In this document: positions 1-11,432 of the stretch, one piece after another
Position numbering within the stretch: the stretch's first letter is position 1
How the letters are laid out: every line of letters begins with the position of its first letter
Source: Streptomyces viridochromogenes
GTDB taxonomy: Bacteria > Actinomycetota > Actinomycetes > Streptomycetales > Streptomycetaceae
Length of the DNA: 56,040 nucleotides
Reading direction: 5' to 3'
Assembly: GCF_001270495.1 (NCBI RefSeq)
Contig: NZ_LGUR01000237.1
Coordinates: forward strand, 1 to 56,040
Program-made: the position numbers and the translations under genes
The notes under the pieces: model-generated
Told to the model about the DNA's origin: nothing
What the model saw: only the letters and a program-made list of their open reading frames with translations
Databases searched by the model: none

Positions 1-2292
1 GGCAGTACGGCCGCCGAGGTCACGGCGGCCCGGCTCGGCGCGGCGGGCTGGCAGGTGCGGGTGCTGCGCCTGCCGGGTGTGCCGCAGCGTGTCACCGGAG
101 CGGCGGACCTGCCCCTGACCGGCTGGGGAGCCACCGAACTGGCCTCCCGGACGGAGGAGTTGAGCGACGGGCCGGTGCACCTCGCGCTGGCTTTCGCGGC
201 CGCGGACGAGCTCCCGTGGGCCGAGGGTGTGCGCAGGCTGGCGCACACGCTGCTCGTCGCCCGGCATCTGGTCGGCCCGCTGACCGACGCGGCGGCGAGC
301 GGCCACCGGGCCGCCTTCGTCACCGTCACCCGGCTCGACGGCACCTTCGGCCTCGGCGGGGTCAGCGAGGACGCGGCACCCGCCGGCGGGATCGGCGCAC
401 TCGTCAAGACCCTGGCCGTCGAGGCGCCCGAGGTCTTCTGCCGCGCCGTCGACCTGGCCCCCGCTCTGGACGCCGCCGAGGCCGCCGACCTGGTCCTGGA
501 GGAGGTGTACGACGCGGCCACCGGCCCCGTCCAGGTCGGCCGCGACGGCACCCGGCGCGTCTCGCTCACGCTCGGCGCCGAGCCCCTCGCGAAGGCCGCT
601 CCCGGTGCCCCGCTCACCTCGGACGACCTCCTCGTCGTCACCGGAGGAGGCCGCGGCATCACCGCCCGCTGCGCCGTGGCCCTGGCCGCCGCGCACCGGC
701 CGGGACTGCTGCTGCTCGGCCGCACCGCGCTCGGGGAGGAACCCGAGTGGGCGCGCGGCATCACGGATGCCGCCGAGCTGAAGGCGGCCGCGGTGGCCCG
801 GCTCAAGGAGACGGGTGAGAAGCCGACTCCGAAGCGGGTGGAGCAGCTCTACCAGGCGGTCGTCGGCGAGCGCGAGGTCCGGCAGACCCTGGCCGGCATC
901 CGGGCCGCGGGGAGCGAGGTCGAGTACCTCGCGGTGGACATCACCGACGCCACGGCGACGGCCGCGGCCCTGGCCCCGTACCGGGAGCGGATCACCGGTC
1001 TGGTGCACGGTGCCGGGGTCCTGGCCGACCAGTTGATCTCCGCGAAGAAGGCGGCCGAGATCGAGCGGGTGTTCTCGGTGAAGCTCGGTGGTCTGCGCTC
1101 CGTGGTCGCCGCCCTGCCCGCCGAACGGCTGCGTCACGTCCTGCTGTTCTCGTCGGTCGCCGGGTTCTACGGCAACCGCGGTCAGTCGGACTACGCCATG
1201 GCCAACGACGTGCTCAACGCCTGGGCGAGCGCCTTCAAGCGCAGTCATCCGCAGGCGCATGTCTCCTCGCTCAACTGGGGCGCCTGGGACAGCGGCATGG
1301 TGTCGCCGCAGATCAAGGCGGTGTTCGAGGAACGGGGCATCGCCCTGATCCCGATGGAGACGGGAACCCGGCTGTTCACCGAGCAGTTCGCGCCCGAACG
1401 CGCCGGCGACGGGGTCACGGTCCTCGGACCGACCACTCCCCTGTCGGCGCCCGAGCGCACCGCTCCCAAGCCGGCCGTCCTGGAGCGGGAGCTGTCCGCC
1501 CTGGTCACCGATCCGCTGGTCGCCGACCATGTCATAGGCGACGCTCCGGTGCTGCCCGCCGCGGCGGCCCTGGGCTGGGCGGCCGGTGCCGTGGAGCGGC
1601 TGACCGGTCATGTCGTCGCGCAGATCAGGGACTTCGCGGTGCACAAGGGCGTGGTCTTCGACGACTCTCTCGACGGCTGCCGGTTCCAGCTCTCCGTCGA
1701 CCCGACGCCCGACGGCGGCGAGGCCGACGTAGCGGTCCGCTCGGTGGGCAAGGACGGTGCCGTACGGCCGCACTACGCGGCCCGTGTGCTGCTCGGCACC
1801 TCCCCGGCACCGCAGCCGACGCTGCCCGGGCTGCCCGCCCTCGGCGACGGCACTGACGCGCAGGGGTTCTACACCGACGGGACGCTCTTCCACGGCGCTT
1901 CACTGCGTGGGCTGCGCCGGGTGCTGGAGCCGGGTGAGGCGCGGCTGGTCGTGGAGTGCGCGCTGGCCGAACACCGCACGGCCGGCGGGGCGTTCGGCAC
2001 CGGCCGGTACGCACCCGGCACCGCCGACCTGCTGCTGCAGGCCGCGCTCGTGTGGATGCGGCTGCACCGCGACACGGCGAGCCTGCCGATGTCCGTGTCC
2101 CGGGTCGATCTGTACGAGGCGCTGCCGGACGGCGTGCCCTTCGTGGTCGTGGTCGAGCCGGAGTCCACGAACGGCACGAGCGCGGCGCTCACCGTGACCG
2201 CGTGTGCTCCGGACGGGCGCGTGCTGACCCGGTTCGCAGGCGTTTCCCTTGTGTCCACCCCGCAGCTGGCCGACAAGTTCGCGAGCCGCTGA
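1..2292 (+). CDS. PfaA-type polyketide/PUFA synthase, C-terminal KR-DH part (5' truncated by window)
   Basis: The reading frame is open from base 1, so the gene begins upstream; 763 residues are visible. In in-window numbering, a ketoreductase domain has the nucleotide-binding motif TGGGRGI at about 214-220 and catalytic-type residues S384/S385, Y398 and N402 (SSVAGFYG ... YAMAN). A polyketide-type dehydratase follows, with DHVIGDAPVLP (His510) and DLLLQ (Asp676, Gln680), the usual His/Asp pair of a double-hotdog DH. KR followed by DH at the C-terminus is the arrangement of PfaA proteins, whose KS, AT and tandem ACP domains would lie upstream. The next gene starts 82 bp downstream on the same strand and supplies KS-CLF-AT-DH, which supports one multienzyme. 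A conventional iterative PKS module is the alternative, but the neighbours argue for a Pfa system. Confidence 0.88.
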   Translation, partial: GSTAAEVTAARLGAAGWQVRVLRLPGVPQRVTGAADLPLTGWGATELASRTEELSDGPVHLALAFAAADELPWAEGVRRLAHTLLVARHLVGPLTDAAASGHRAAFVTVTRLDGTFGLGGVSEDAAPAGGIGALVKTLAVEAPEVFCRAVDLAPALDAAEAADLVLEEVYDAATGPVQVGRDGTRRVSLTLGAEPLAKAAPGAPLTSDDLLVVTGGGRGITARCAVALAAAHRPGLLLLGRTALGEEPEWARGITDAAELKAAAVARLKETGEKPTPKRVEQLYQAVVGEREVRQTLAGIRAAGSEVEYLAVDITDATATAAALAPYRERITGLVHGAGVLADQLISAKKAAEIERVFSVKLGGLRSVVAALPAERLRHVLLFSSVAGFYGNRGQSDYAMANDVLNAWASAFKRSHPQAHVSSLNWGAWDSGMVSPQIKAVFEERGIALIPMETGTRLFTEQFAPERAGDGVTVLGPTTPLSAPERTAPKPAVLERELSALVTDPLVADHVIGDAPVLPAAAALGWAAGAVERLTGHVVAQIRDFAVHKGVVFDDSLDGCRFQLSVDPTPDGGEADVAVRSVGKDGAVRPHYAARVLLGTSPAPQPTLPGLPALGDGTDAQGFYTDGTLFHGASLRGLRRVLEPGEARLVVECALAEHRTAGGAFGTGRYAPGTADLLLQAALVWMRLHRDTASLPMSVSRVDLYEALPDGVPFVVVVEPESTNGTSAALTVTACAPDGRVLTRFAGVSLVSTPQLADKFASR

Positions 2293-2374
2293 GCCGACCG
2301 ACGGACCACCGGTCCCGGCGGGCGGGCCTCACCTACCGCCCGCCGGGACCGGGTCCCTGGAGGAAAACGCTGCT

Positions 2375-5300
2375 ATGAGCAAGTTCGCGATCGTCGGGAT
2401 GTCCTGCCTGTTTCCCGGGGCTGACACTCCCGACGCCTTCTGGAGGAACCTGCGCGACGGCGTCGACAGCCGGACGGAGGGCGGCCCGGAGGTCTTCGGC
2501 CCGGCGCCCGACCCCCGGGACGCGGACCCCGCGCACACCATCACCTGTCTGCGCGGCGGCTTCGTCACCGGCTTCGACTTCGACCCCAACGGCTTCCGGC
2601 TCCGTCCCGAGGACCTCGCCCGCCTCGACCGCGTGTTCCACTGGTCGCTGCACGTCTCCCGCGAGGCCCTGCGCGACAGCGGACACGCCGACCGTCCCGA
2701 CCTCCTGGCCCGCACCGGCCTCGTGCTGGGCGACTACTCCTTCCCCACCCCGGCCTCGGCCCGCATCAGCCTGCCCCTCGTCCACGAGGCGGTCCTGGAC
2801 GGGGTACGCCGGTCCGGGCACCGGGCACCGGCCCCCGCTTGCCTCCTCGACCCGGCCGCCGTGCACCCGGCCGACGCCCGCGTCAGCGGCGCCCCCGCCC
2901 GCATCGCTGCCGCCGCCCTGGGCCTCGGCGGCCCGCGCTATGCCCTGGACGCCGCCTGCTCCTCGGCTCTGTACGCCCTGAAGCTGGCCTGCGACCATCT
3001 GGCCGCCGGGCAGGCCGACCTGGTGCTCGCCGGCGGGGTGTGCGCGCCGGAACCGAACCTCATCCACCTGTCCTTCTCCGACCTGCACGCCTATCCGGAC
3101 AACGGCGTCAGCCAGCCCTTCGACGCCCGCTCCACCGGCATCCTCACCGGTCAGGGCGCCGGCATGGTCGCCGTACGGCGCCTCGCGGACGCCCTGGCCG
3201 ACGGCGACCGGATCCACGCGGTCGTCGACGGCATCGGCCTGTCCAACGACGGCGCGGGCCGCCATCTGCTCGTACCGAATCCGGCCGGTCAGCGCAGCTC
3301 GTACGAACTCGCCTACGCGCGGGCCGGTTTCGGCCCCGAGCAGGTGGACTATCTGGAGTGCCACGCCACCGGGACACCCGTCGGGGACGGCACGGAGGCC
3401 GAGTCCGTCGCCGACTGGTTCGGCGCGCGGGGCGCCGTGCCGCCGCTCGGCTCCGTGAAGGGCAACCTCGGCCATCTGCTGACCGTGGCGGGCCTGAGCA
3501 GTCTGCTCAAGGTGATCCTGGCCATGCGGCAGGGGCACCTGCCGCCGACGATCGGCGTCGAGCAGCCCCTCACCGACGGTCTGCCGCTGGTACGGGCGGG
3601 CCGCGCCTGGCCGGACGAGCGTCCGGGGCCGCGTCGGGCAGCCGTGTCCGCGTTCGGTTTCGGCGGGACCAACGCCCACGTGGTGCTCTCCCAGGAGGCC
3701 ACGGCCGAGGTGTCCGGGCCGGTCGTCCCGCCCGCCCTCGACGTCGTCGGACTCGGCGCCCACTTCGGCACCCTCGACTCCGTCGCCGCCTTCGAACGCG
3801 CCCTCTACGACGGTACGGACTCCTTCCAGCCGCTGCCCGAACACCGCTGGCGCGGTCTGGAGGACACCGCCGACGGCACCCTGGCGCGGGCCGGGCTGGA
3901 CCGCGCCCACCTCCCCGAGGGCGGCTTCGTCGACCGCGTCGACCTCGACCCCGCCGACCACCGCATCCCTCCGGCGGATCTGCGCAACTACAACCTCCAG
4001 CACGCCCTGATGTCCAAGGTCGCCGACGAGGCGCTGCGCGACGCCGGGTACGACCGGCACGTACCGCCGGGCCGGAAGGCACCCGAACCGCGTCGCGTCG
4101 CGGTCGTCGTGGCGATGGAGATCGAGCCGAGCGCCCATCTGCACCTGGCCCGCCACGGCCTGGGCGACTTCCTGCGCCGCGCCTACGACGAGGCCGGGCT
4201 GAGCCTGACCGGCGAACAGCGCGCCGCGCTCGCCACCGTCGCCCGGGACGCGGTGCACGAGCCGATCGTCGCCAACGAGGTGCTGAGCTACATCGGCAAC
4301 ATCATGGCGAGCCGGATCTCCTCACTCTGGAACCTGACCGGCCCGTCCTTCACCGTCTCCTCCGACGGCGCCGGCACCGCCGAGGCCCTCCAGATCGCCC
4401 AACTGCTGCTGCTCGACGAGAGCGTGGAGGCCGTGCTGGTCGGCGCCGTCGACCTGGCCGCCTCACCCGAGAGCCTGCTGCTGCGCGGTGTGCACCCGGT
4501 CGCGGGCGCGGGCCTGAGCTTCGGTGACGGGCAGCAGGGCGTGCGCATCGGCGAGGGTGCGGGCGCGGTGGTCGTGACACGCCCGGGTGAGGGGACACGG
4601 CCCGCCTACGCCCGGGTGGACTCCCTCGCCGTACGGCACTCGGCCCCCGTCGGGGGTGTCCTGCCCGAGGCGGACGCACCGACGTTGGCCGAGGTGCCGG
4701 GCAGGCGCTGGCCGCCGCCGGGATCGGCCCGGGGGATGTCGGCTATCTGGAGGCGCACGCGGGCGGGACGGCGGCGCAGGACCTGGCCGAACTGGCCGCG
4801 CTGGCGCGGGTGTACCCCGCCGGCTGTGGTGCCGTCGCACTCGGCAGTGCCAAGGCGCAGCTCGGTGACACGCAGGCCGCGTCGGCGATGGCGGGGCTGC
4901 TGCGATCGGTGCTGTGCCTGCACCACGGTCATGTCCCCGGCGCGCCCGGCTGGCGCAGGCCCGCGCCGGAGCTGGCCGAGCACTTCGCGGCGTCCGCCTT
5001 CCATGTGCCGGACACGTCCCGGCCGTGGCTGCGCGGCGGTGCCGGCAAGCGCCGGTACGCGGCGGTGAGCGTGATCGGCCAGGACGGCGCGCACGGCCAC
5101 CTGGTGCTGTCCGCCGAGCGCACGCGCGGAGACGACGTCCCCTGTGACTGGCGCCGGGCGGGCGCGCCGGTCCTGCTGCCTCTCGGGGCGCCCGACCTGG
5201 ACGGTCTCCTGGACGAGGTGAGCCGGCACCTGCGGCTGCTCGACGCGGGGGCCGACCCCTACCGGCTGGGCCGTGCCGCCGCCGAACGGCTGCCGGGCAG

Positions 5301-8300
5301 TGCCCTGCGCGTGGTCCTGGTCGGCCGGGACGGCGAACAGCTGCGGCAACAGCTGGAGTCGGCGGCCCGCGACCTCAGGGGCGCGTACGCCAAGGGCGAG
5401 GAGTGGACCACCCCGGCGGGCAGTTGCTTCGCGCCCCGGCCGATCGGCCCGGACGGCAAGGTCGCCCTGGTCTACCCGGGCGCCTTCAACTCCTACCCCG
5501 GTCTCGGCCAGGACCTGTTCCGCGCCTTTCCCTCCCTGCTCACCCGCTTCGAGGCGGAGGCGACGGACCCCGACCGCATGTTCCGCGCGGCGCAGCTCTA
5601 CCCGCGCGCCCAGGAGACGCCCGGGCGACGGGAGCTGATGGCCCTGGAGGGCCGGCTGGGCGAGGACATCCCGTTCATGCTCGCCACCGGCACCACCTTC
5701 GCCATCCTCTACACCGACCTGGTCCGCGAACTGCTCGGCGTGCCCGCGCACGGCGCGTTCGGGTACAGCCTGGGCGAGTCCAGCATGCTGTTCGCCACCG
5801 GCGGCTGGCAGCGCACGGCCCGCCGGGACGACCGGATCAGCGCTACGCCCCTCTTCCAGGACCGGCTCACCGGACCGCGTCGCACGGTCCGCGAGCTGTG
5901 GAACCTGCCGGAGGACACACCTGACGAGGCGGTCTGGGGCAGCTTCGTGCTCCTGGAGTCCGCCGAGCGCATCCGCGCGGCCCTCGCCCGCCACAACCGG
6001 GTGTTCCTCACCCACGTCAACACGCCCACCGAGGCGGTCATCGCGGGCGACCCGGCCCAATGCCGGGCGCTCATCCAGGAGTTGCGCTGCCCGTCGGCCC
6101 GCTCCCCGGTCGGATCGGTCATGCACTGCCCGGTCGTGGACGCCGAGCTGGACGGCCTCGCCGAGCTCAACGACCACCCCACGGGCTCACCGGACGGCCT
6201 GGAACTGCTCAGCGCCTACGACTACGACACCGTCCCCGGCCTGGACCGGGCCGAGGTGGCCCGGCGCATCGCCCGCACCCTGCACGGCACGATCGACTTC
6301 CCGCGCCTGGTGCGCGCCGCGTACGACCGGGGCTTCAGGTACTTCATCGAGACCGGGCCCGGTGCCACCTGCACCCGCTGGGTGCACGACACCCTCGGCG
6401 AGGCCGGGCACGTGGCGATGCCGGTGGACCGGCGTGGTGTCCCCGCCGCGCGGTCCGTGGCCCAGCTGGCGGCCCGGCTCACCGCCCACGGACTGCCGGT
6501 GGACCTGGCCGGACTCCTCGGCCCTGATCCCGCCCCGGCCGCACGGCCGGCCAGGCTGCGGGTGCCGGTCGGCGGTGGGGCGTCGATTCCGGCCGGGATC
6601 GCGGCGCGGGCGGCGGAGCCTACGGCCACCGGCCGACGGCCGGAGCACGCGTCGTCCGTGGGAGCCGCCGCCGACGGCACGCCCGCACGCCGCACCTCCG
6701 ACGCCGGGACGGTGCCTGCCGCGGGACGCGTGTCGTCCGTCCGTGTGAGCGCCGACGCCGGTCCTGCGATGCCCGCCCCGGCCACCGGCCTCACTCCCGC
6801 CGCAGCACCGGCACCGTCCGCGGGCGCCACCGCCGACGTCACGCATACGCGGCCCGCTCCCGCCGCGTACCCCACTCCCGCCACGGCAGTCTCGCTGGAG
6901 GTTTCCGACCCCATGCCCGCCGACCCGACCCTCGACGACGCGGAGGGCATCACCTTCGACGGTGAGCCGCTCGCGTTCCTGCCCTGGGCGGAGCCGGTCG
7001 CCGCCGCAGCGGTACCGGCATCCGTGCCGCCGGCATCCCCCGCCCGGCCCACCGCGCCCCGGCCGACCGGCGAACCCGCCGCGTCCGGGATGCCGACCGG
7101 TCCGGCCGCGCCCGACCTGGTACGGGCCGACCTGGTGAGTGAGATACGGCAGCAGGTGATGGCCACGCACTCGGTGGTGATGGAGACGCAGCGCGTGCTC
7201 CAGGAACACACCCTGTCCCGCACGGAGGCACTGCTCGACGCCCCCGCCGTCACACGGCCCGCCCCCTCTGCCTTGCCCACACCACTGCCCGGCCCCGCCC
7301 CGAGCGCCCTCTCCTCGCCACCGCACCGGCCCCCCGCCGCCAGCGGGTCCGCACCGCCCACCACCGCTCCCGAGCCGTCCGCCCCCAGGCCCCCCGGCGT
7401 CATCTGGGACGAACAGCAACTGCTCGCCTTCGCCACCGGGCGCCTCGCGGACGTCTTCGGACCCGAGTTCGCCCCCGTCGACGCCTATGGCAAGCGCGTA
7501 CGCCTGCCCGCCCCGCCGTACCACTTCGTCACCCGCGTCACCGCGCTGAAGGCCGAGACCGGCGTCTACGAACCCTCCTTCATCCGCACCGAGTACGACG
7601 TCCCCGAGGACGCCTGGTACGCGGTGGACGGCGGAGTCCCGCCCGCGGTCGCCATCGAGGCCGGCCAGTGCGACCTTCTGCTCATCAGCTATCTGGGCAT
7701 CGACTTCCGCAACCAGGGCGAGCGCGTCTACCGCCTCCTCGACAGCAAGCTCGTCTTCCACGGAGACCTGCCCCGCACCGGCCAGACCCTGCGCTACGAC
7801 ATCTCCATCAACCGCTTCGTCCGCCAGGGCGACACGACCCTCTTCTTCTTCAGCTACCTCTGCTACGCCGACGGCGAGCTGATCCTCGAACTCAAGGACG
7901 CCTGCGCCGGCTTCTTCAGCGAGGCCGAGCTGCGCACCCCGCTCGGCGTCGTCCTCACCGAGAAGGACCGGCAGCGTCGCGCCGCCCTCACGAAGACCTG
8001 GTTCAAGCCGCTGGCGTACACGGACAACAACCACCTCACGGCCGCCGACCTGGAGGCGCTGGCGGACGGAAGGCCCGGCGAGGTCTTCGGTCCGCACCAC
8101 GCCCAGGACCCCGGCCTCAACCCCGCCCTGCGCCTGCCGGACGCCCGCCTGCGCATGGTCGACGAGATCCGCATCGACCGCACGGGCGGTCCGCGCGGCA
8201 TCGGCGCGATCACCGCGTACAAGCGGCTGGAGCCGGACGCCTGGTATTTCGAGTGCCACTTCCCGGACGACCCGGTGCTGGCAGGTTCCATGGTCGCGGA

Positions 8301-9789
8301 AGGCGCCGTGCAGACCCTCCAGGCCTACCTCCTCCACCTGGGCATGCACCTGGTCCTGCCAGACGCCCGCTTCCAGACGATCATCGGTCTGGAGACGGAG
8401 GTGCAGGTGCGCGGCCAGATCACACCCGCGCACTCCGAGATCCGCTACGAGATCGAAGTCATGGAGCTGACCCTGCTCCCACGGCCCTCCGTGATCGCCG
8501 ACATCCTGGTGTACCTGGGCGACAAGCCGGTGATCCGAATGCGTAACTTCGGCATCCAGATCCGTGAGAAGGACGGCACCGCGTACCGGCCTCCGCTCGG
8601 CGGCGTCCCGGAGTTCCTCGGCCGCCGCAACCGCGCCGGCGAACCGGCGATGATCAACGAACTCCACCTCGCCCACGCCGCCAAGGGCGACCTCGGCACG
8701 GCGATGGGCCCGGAGTTCGACGTCTACAAGGAGGGCCGGGCACCGTACATCCCCAACGGCGACTTCCAGTTCGTCGACCGCATCATGCAACTGCGGGGCA
8801 CACGCGGTGAGTTGAAGCCAGGCGCCGAGATGGTCACGGAGTACGACTCGCCCACCGACGCCTGGTACTACCTCGAGAACTCCCACCCTCACATGCCGAA
8901 CTGCGTCTACATGGAGACCTCGCTCCAGGCGGCCATCCTCCTCGGCTACTACCTCGGCGCCACCCTCAAGCAGCCCGAGACCGAGTACTCCATCCGCAAC
9001 CTCGACGGCAAGGCCACCCTGGTCAAGGACGTCGACCTGCGCGGAAAGACCATCCGCCACCACTCCACGCTCCTGATGACCAGCGCGGTCTCGGGGGCCG
9101 TGCTCCAGAACTTCCGCTACGAACTCTCCGCCGACGGTGAGGTCTTCTACACCGGCGAGTCCCTCTTCGGTTACTTCAGCGAGGCGGCGCTCGCCAACCA
9201 GGGCGGCCTGGACAACGGCACGTACGTCGCGCCCTGGATCGAGCAGAACGAACCGAGTGCCGTACGGTGTATCGAACTGCCCGACGAGGCCGCGCAGTTC
9301 ACCGACCCGAGCGGTGGCCGACTGCACCTCCCCGGCGGCCACTTCCACCTCGTCGACCAGGTCGACCTGGTGGAGGACGGCGGCAGGCACGGCAAGGGCT
9401 ACCTGCACGGCCGCCGCCGTATCCGGCCCGACGAGTGGTACTTCGACTGCCACTTCCACCGCGACCCGGTCATGCCCGGCTCCCTCGGCGTGGAGGCGGT
9501 CCTCCAGGCGCTGCGGCTCTACGTCATGGATCAGGGGCTGGCGGACGGAATCGGCAACCCGCGCTTCGCGCTCGCCACCTCAGTGGCCATGAGCTGGAAG
9601 TACCGGGGCCAGATCCTCCGCAACGACGGCGAGCTGACCTTCGACGTGCACGTCAAGGAGGTCCGCCGGGACGGCGAGCGGCTGCTGGTGACCGCCGACG
9701 CCGATCTGTGGAAGCCGGGCCTGCGCATCTACGAGCTGACCGACGTGGCCATCGAGGTCCGCCCCGACGACACCCGCGACCAGGCCTGA
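2375..9789 (+). CDS. PfaC-like synthase KS-CLF-AT-DH-DH, interrupted by a -1 frameshift near 4697
   Basis: The ATG at 2375 has GGAGG 11 bases upstream. An active ketosynthase comes first (DAACSS, Cys195; His330 in ECHATGT; His367 in NLGH). A chain-length-factor-like second KS follows, with no cysteine at the nucleophile position (VSSDGAG). Near 4691-4702 the frame must slip by one base: the first frame loses homology and would stop at 5068, while the CLF continues at once in the next frame (GQALAAAGIG ... ALGSAKAQLG) to 9789. An acyltransferase (GYSLGESS, Ser codon at 5767), a long Ala/Pro-rich linker and four FabA-like hotdog units (about 7490-9780) then follow. The second and fourth units keep CHFPDDPV and CHFHRDPV. 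KS-CLF-AT-DH-DH in one chain resembles the large Pfa proteins of myxobacteria. Adding one G to the ccggg run would restore a single protein of about 2,470 residues. Confidence 0.85.
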
Positions 9790-9815
9790 AACGGACCGAG
9801 GAGACAACCCCAGTC

Positions 9816-11432
9816 ATGCACACGGAGACCACACCGTGGCGGTGGCACGGAGAGGCCGGCCCCGGCACCGATCCTGCCGGCATCCACCAGGCCCTGTCCG
9901 ACCTCGAACACCCCTGCTTCATCGTCCGGACGCCGTCGGGGATCGGCGCGGTCGCGGGCGGACAGGCCACGTCGGGCCCTGGACTGCCGCTGCTGGCGGC
10001 GGCCGCCCCGCTGCCCCCGCGCAGCCTGGGCTCACCCGCCTTCCTCACGGCCCACGGCGTCTCTCACGCCTACATGGCGGGCGCGATGGCCGGCGGCATC
10101 GCCTCCGCCGACCTGGTGATCGCTCTGGCCAGGGAGGGCTTCCTGGCCTCCTACGGGGCGGCCGGGCTGCTGCCGGAGACGATCGAGAAGGCCCTCACCC
10201 GCTTCGCCGCCGAGATCCCCGGACTCCCCTACGCCGTCAACCTCATCCACAGCCCCAGCGAGGAGCGCCTGGAACGCGAGGCGGTGGAACTCTTCCTGCG
10301 GCACGGCGTGCGCTGCGTGGAGGCGTCGGCCTTCATGAACCTCAGCCCGCACGTGGTGCGCTACCGGTTGACGGGCCTGCGCCGGGACCCGTCGTCGGGT
10401 GCCGTCGTCGCCGACCACCGTCTCATCGCCAAGATCTCCCGTCCGGAGACCGCCGAGCGTTTCATGCGCCCGGCTCCGGCCACCCTCGTGCGCGCCCTGC
10501 TCGACCAGGGACTGATCAGCGCCGAGCAGGCCGAACTCGCCAAGTACGTGCCGATGGCGGACGACATCACCGTCGAGGGTGACTCCGGCGGCCACACCGA
10601 CCGCCGCCCGCTCACCGCCCTCCTGCCGACCATCCTCCGGCTGCGCGACACCGTGCAGCGCGAGCACCGTTACCCCACCCCCGTCCGGGTGGGCGCCGCG
10701 GGCGGCCTGGGCTGCCCGTCGTCGGTGGCCGCCGCGTTCGCCATGGGCGCCGCCTATGCGGTGACCGGCTCCGTCAACCAGTCCTGTGTCGAGTCCGGGG
10801 CGTCCAGGGCCACCAAGGCGCTGCTCGCCGACACCGGGATCGCCGACTGCGAGATGGCACCGGCGGCCGACATGTTCGAAATGGGCGTGGAACTCCAGGT
10901 GCTGAAGAAGGGCACGCTGTTCCCCATGCGGGCCAAGCGCCTGTACGAGCTCTACCAGAGGTACGACGGTCTGGAGGCGCTGCCCGACACCGAGCGGAAG
11001 AAGCTGGAGGACCAGATCTTCCGCCGCCCGCTGGAGGACGTCTGGCAGGAGTGCGTGGGCTACTTCCGGCGCCGCGATCCCGAACAGCTCGCCCGCGCCG
11101 CCGACCACCCCAAACGCCGGATGGCCCTCGTGTTCCGCTGGTACCTGGGCATGGCCTCACGCTGGTCCACGGTCGGCGACCCCGACCGCGTCCTGGACTA
11201 CCAGGTGTGGTGCGGCCCGGCCATGGGCGCCTTCAACGACTGGGTCACCGCCAGCTACCTCAAGGCCCCGGGCAACCGCCGGGTGGCGGACATCGCCCAC
11301 CACCTCATGCGGGGCGCGGCCTTCCACACCCGGCTGGCCCAGCTGCGCCTGGCAGGCGTGCGGATCCCGGCCTCGGCGGCCGACTACCGGCCGGTGCCGC
11401 TGGAGTCTCCCTCCCTGGAGGGTGCCCGATGA
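9816..11432 (+). CDS. PfaD-type trans-acting enoyl reductase (FMN, nitronate-monooxygenase fold)
   Basis: This 538-residue protein matches PfaD, the separate FMN-dependent enoyl reductase of PUFA synthases, which reduces ACP-bound enoyl intermediates. Visible features are the N-terminal FLTAHGVSHAYMAGAMAGGIASADL region, written here as two parts (FLTAHGVSHAYMAGAM then AGGIASADL), VEASAFMNLSP, the EGDSGGHTDRRP glycine/His motif and AAGGLGCPSSVAAAFAMGA, all in the FMN-binding TIM-barrel order of the 2-nitropropane dioxygenase family. The C-terminal 150 residues (YQRYDGL ... FRWYLGMASRW) are the PfaD-specific helical extension. GAGGAG lies 12 bases before the ATG. The stop overlaps the next start (ATGA), so translation is probably coupled to the acyl-CoA dehydrogenase. 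Confidence 0.9.
   Translation: MHTETTPWRWHGEAGPGTDPAGIHQALSDLEHPCFIVRTPSGIGAVAGGQATSGPGLPLLAAAAPLPPRSLGSPAFLTAHGVSHAYMAGAMAGGIASADLVIALAREGFLASYGAAGLLPETIEKALTRFAAEIPGLPYAVNLIHSPSEERLEREAVELFLRHGVRCVEASAFMNLSPHVVRYRLTGLRRDPSSGAVVADHRLIAKISRPETAERFMRPAPATLVRALLDQGLISAEQAELAKYVPMADDITVEGDSGGHTDRRPLTALLPTILRLRDTVQREHRYPTPVRVGAAGGLGCPSSVAAAFAMGAAYAVTGSVNQSCVESGASRATKALLADTGIADCEMAPAADMFEMGVELQVLKKGTLFPMRAKRLYELYQRYDGLEALPDTERKKLEDQIFRRPLEDVWQECVGYFRRRDPEQLARAADHPKRRMALVFRWYLGMASRWSTVGDPDRVLDYQVWCGPAMGAFNDWVTASYLKAPGNRRVADIAHHLMRGAAFHTRLAQLRLAGVRIPASAADYRPVPLESPSLEGAR

Noticed and set aside
4691..4702. Programmed -1 frameshift in the KS-CLF gene
   Set aside because: No X-XXY-YYZ slippery site or downstream pseudoknot is evident, and an identical type of one-base loss occurs in an unrelated gene at 53080.
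6187..9459. Open frame of 1,090 codons on the minus strand
   Set aside because: It is antisense to the AT-DH part of the PfaC-like gene; its product is Val/Gly/Glu-rich without any motif, as expected for an antisense frame in high-GC DNA.
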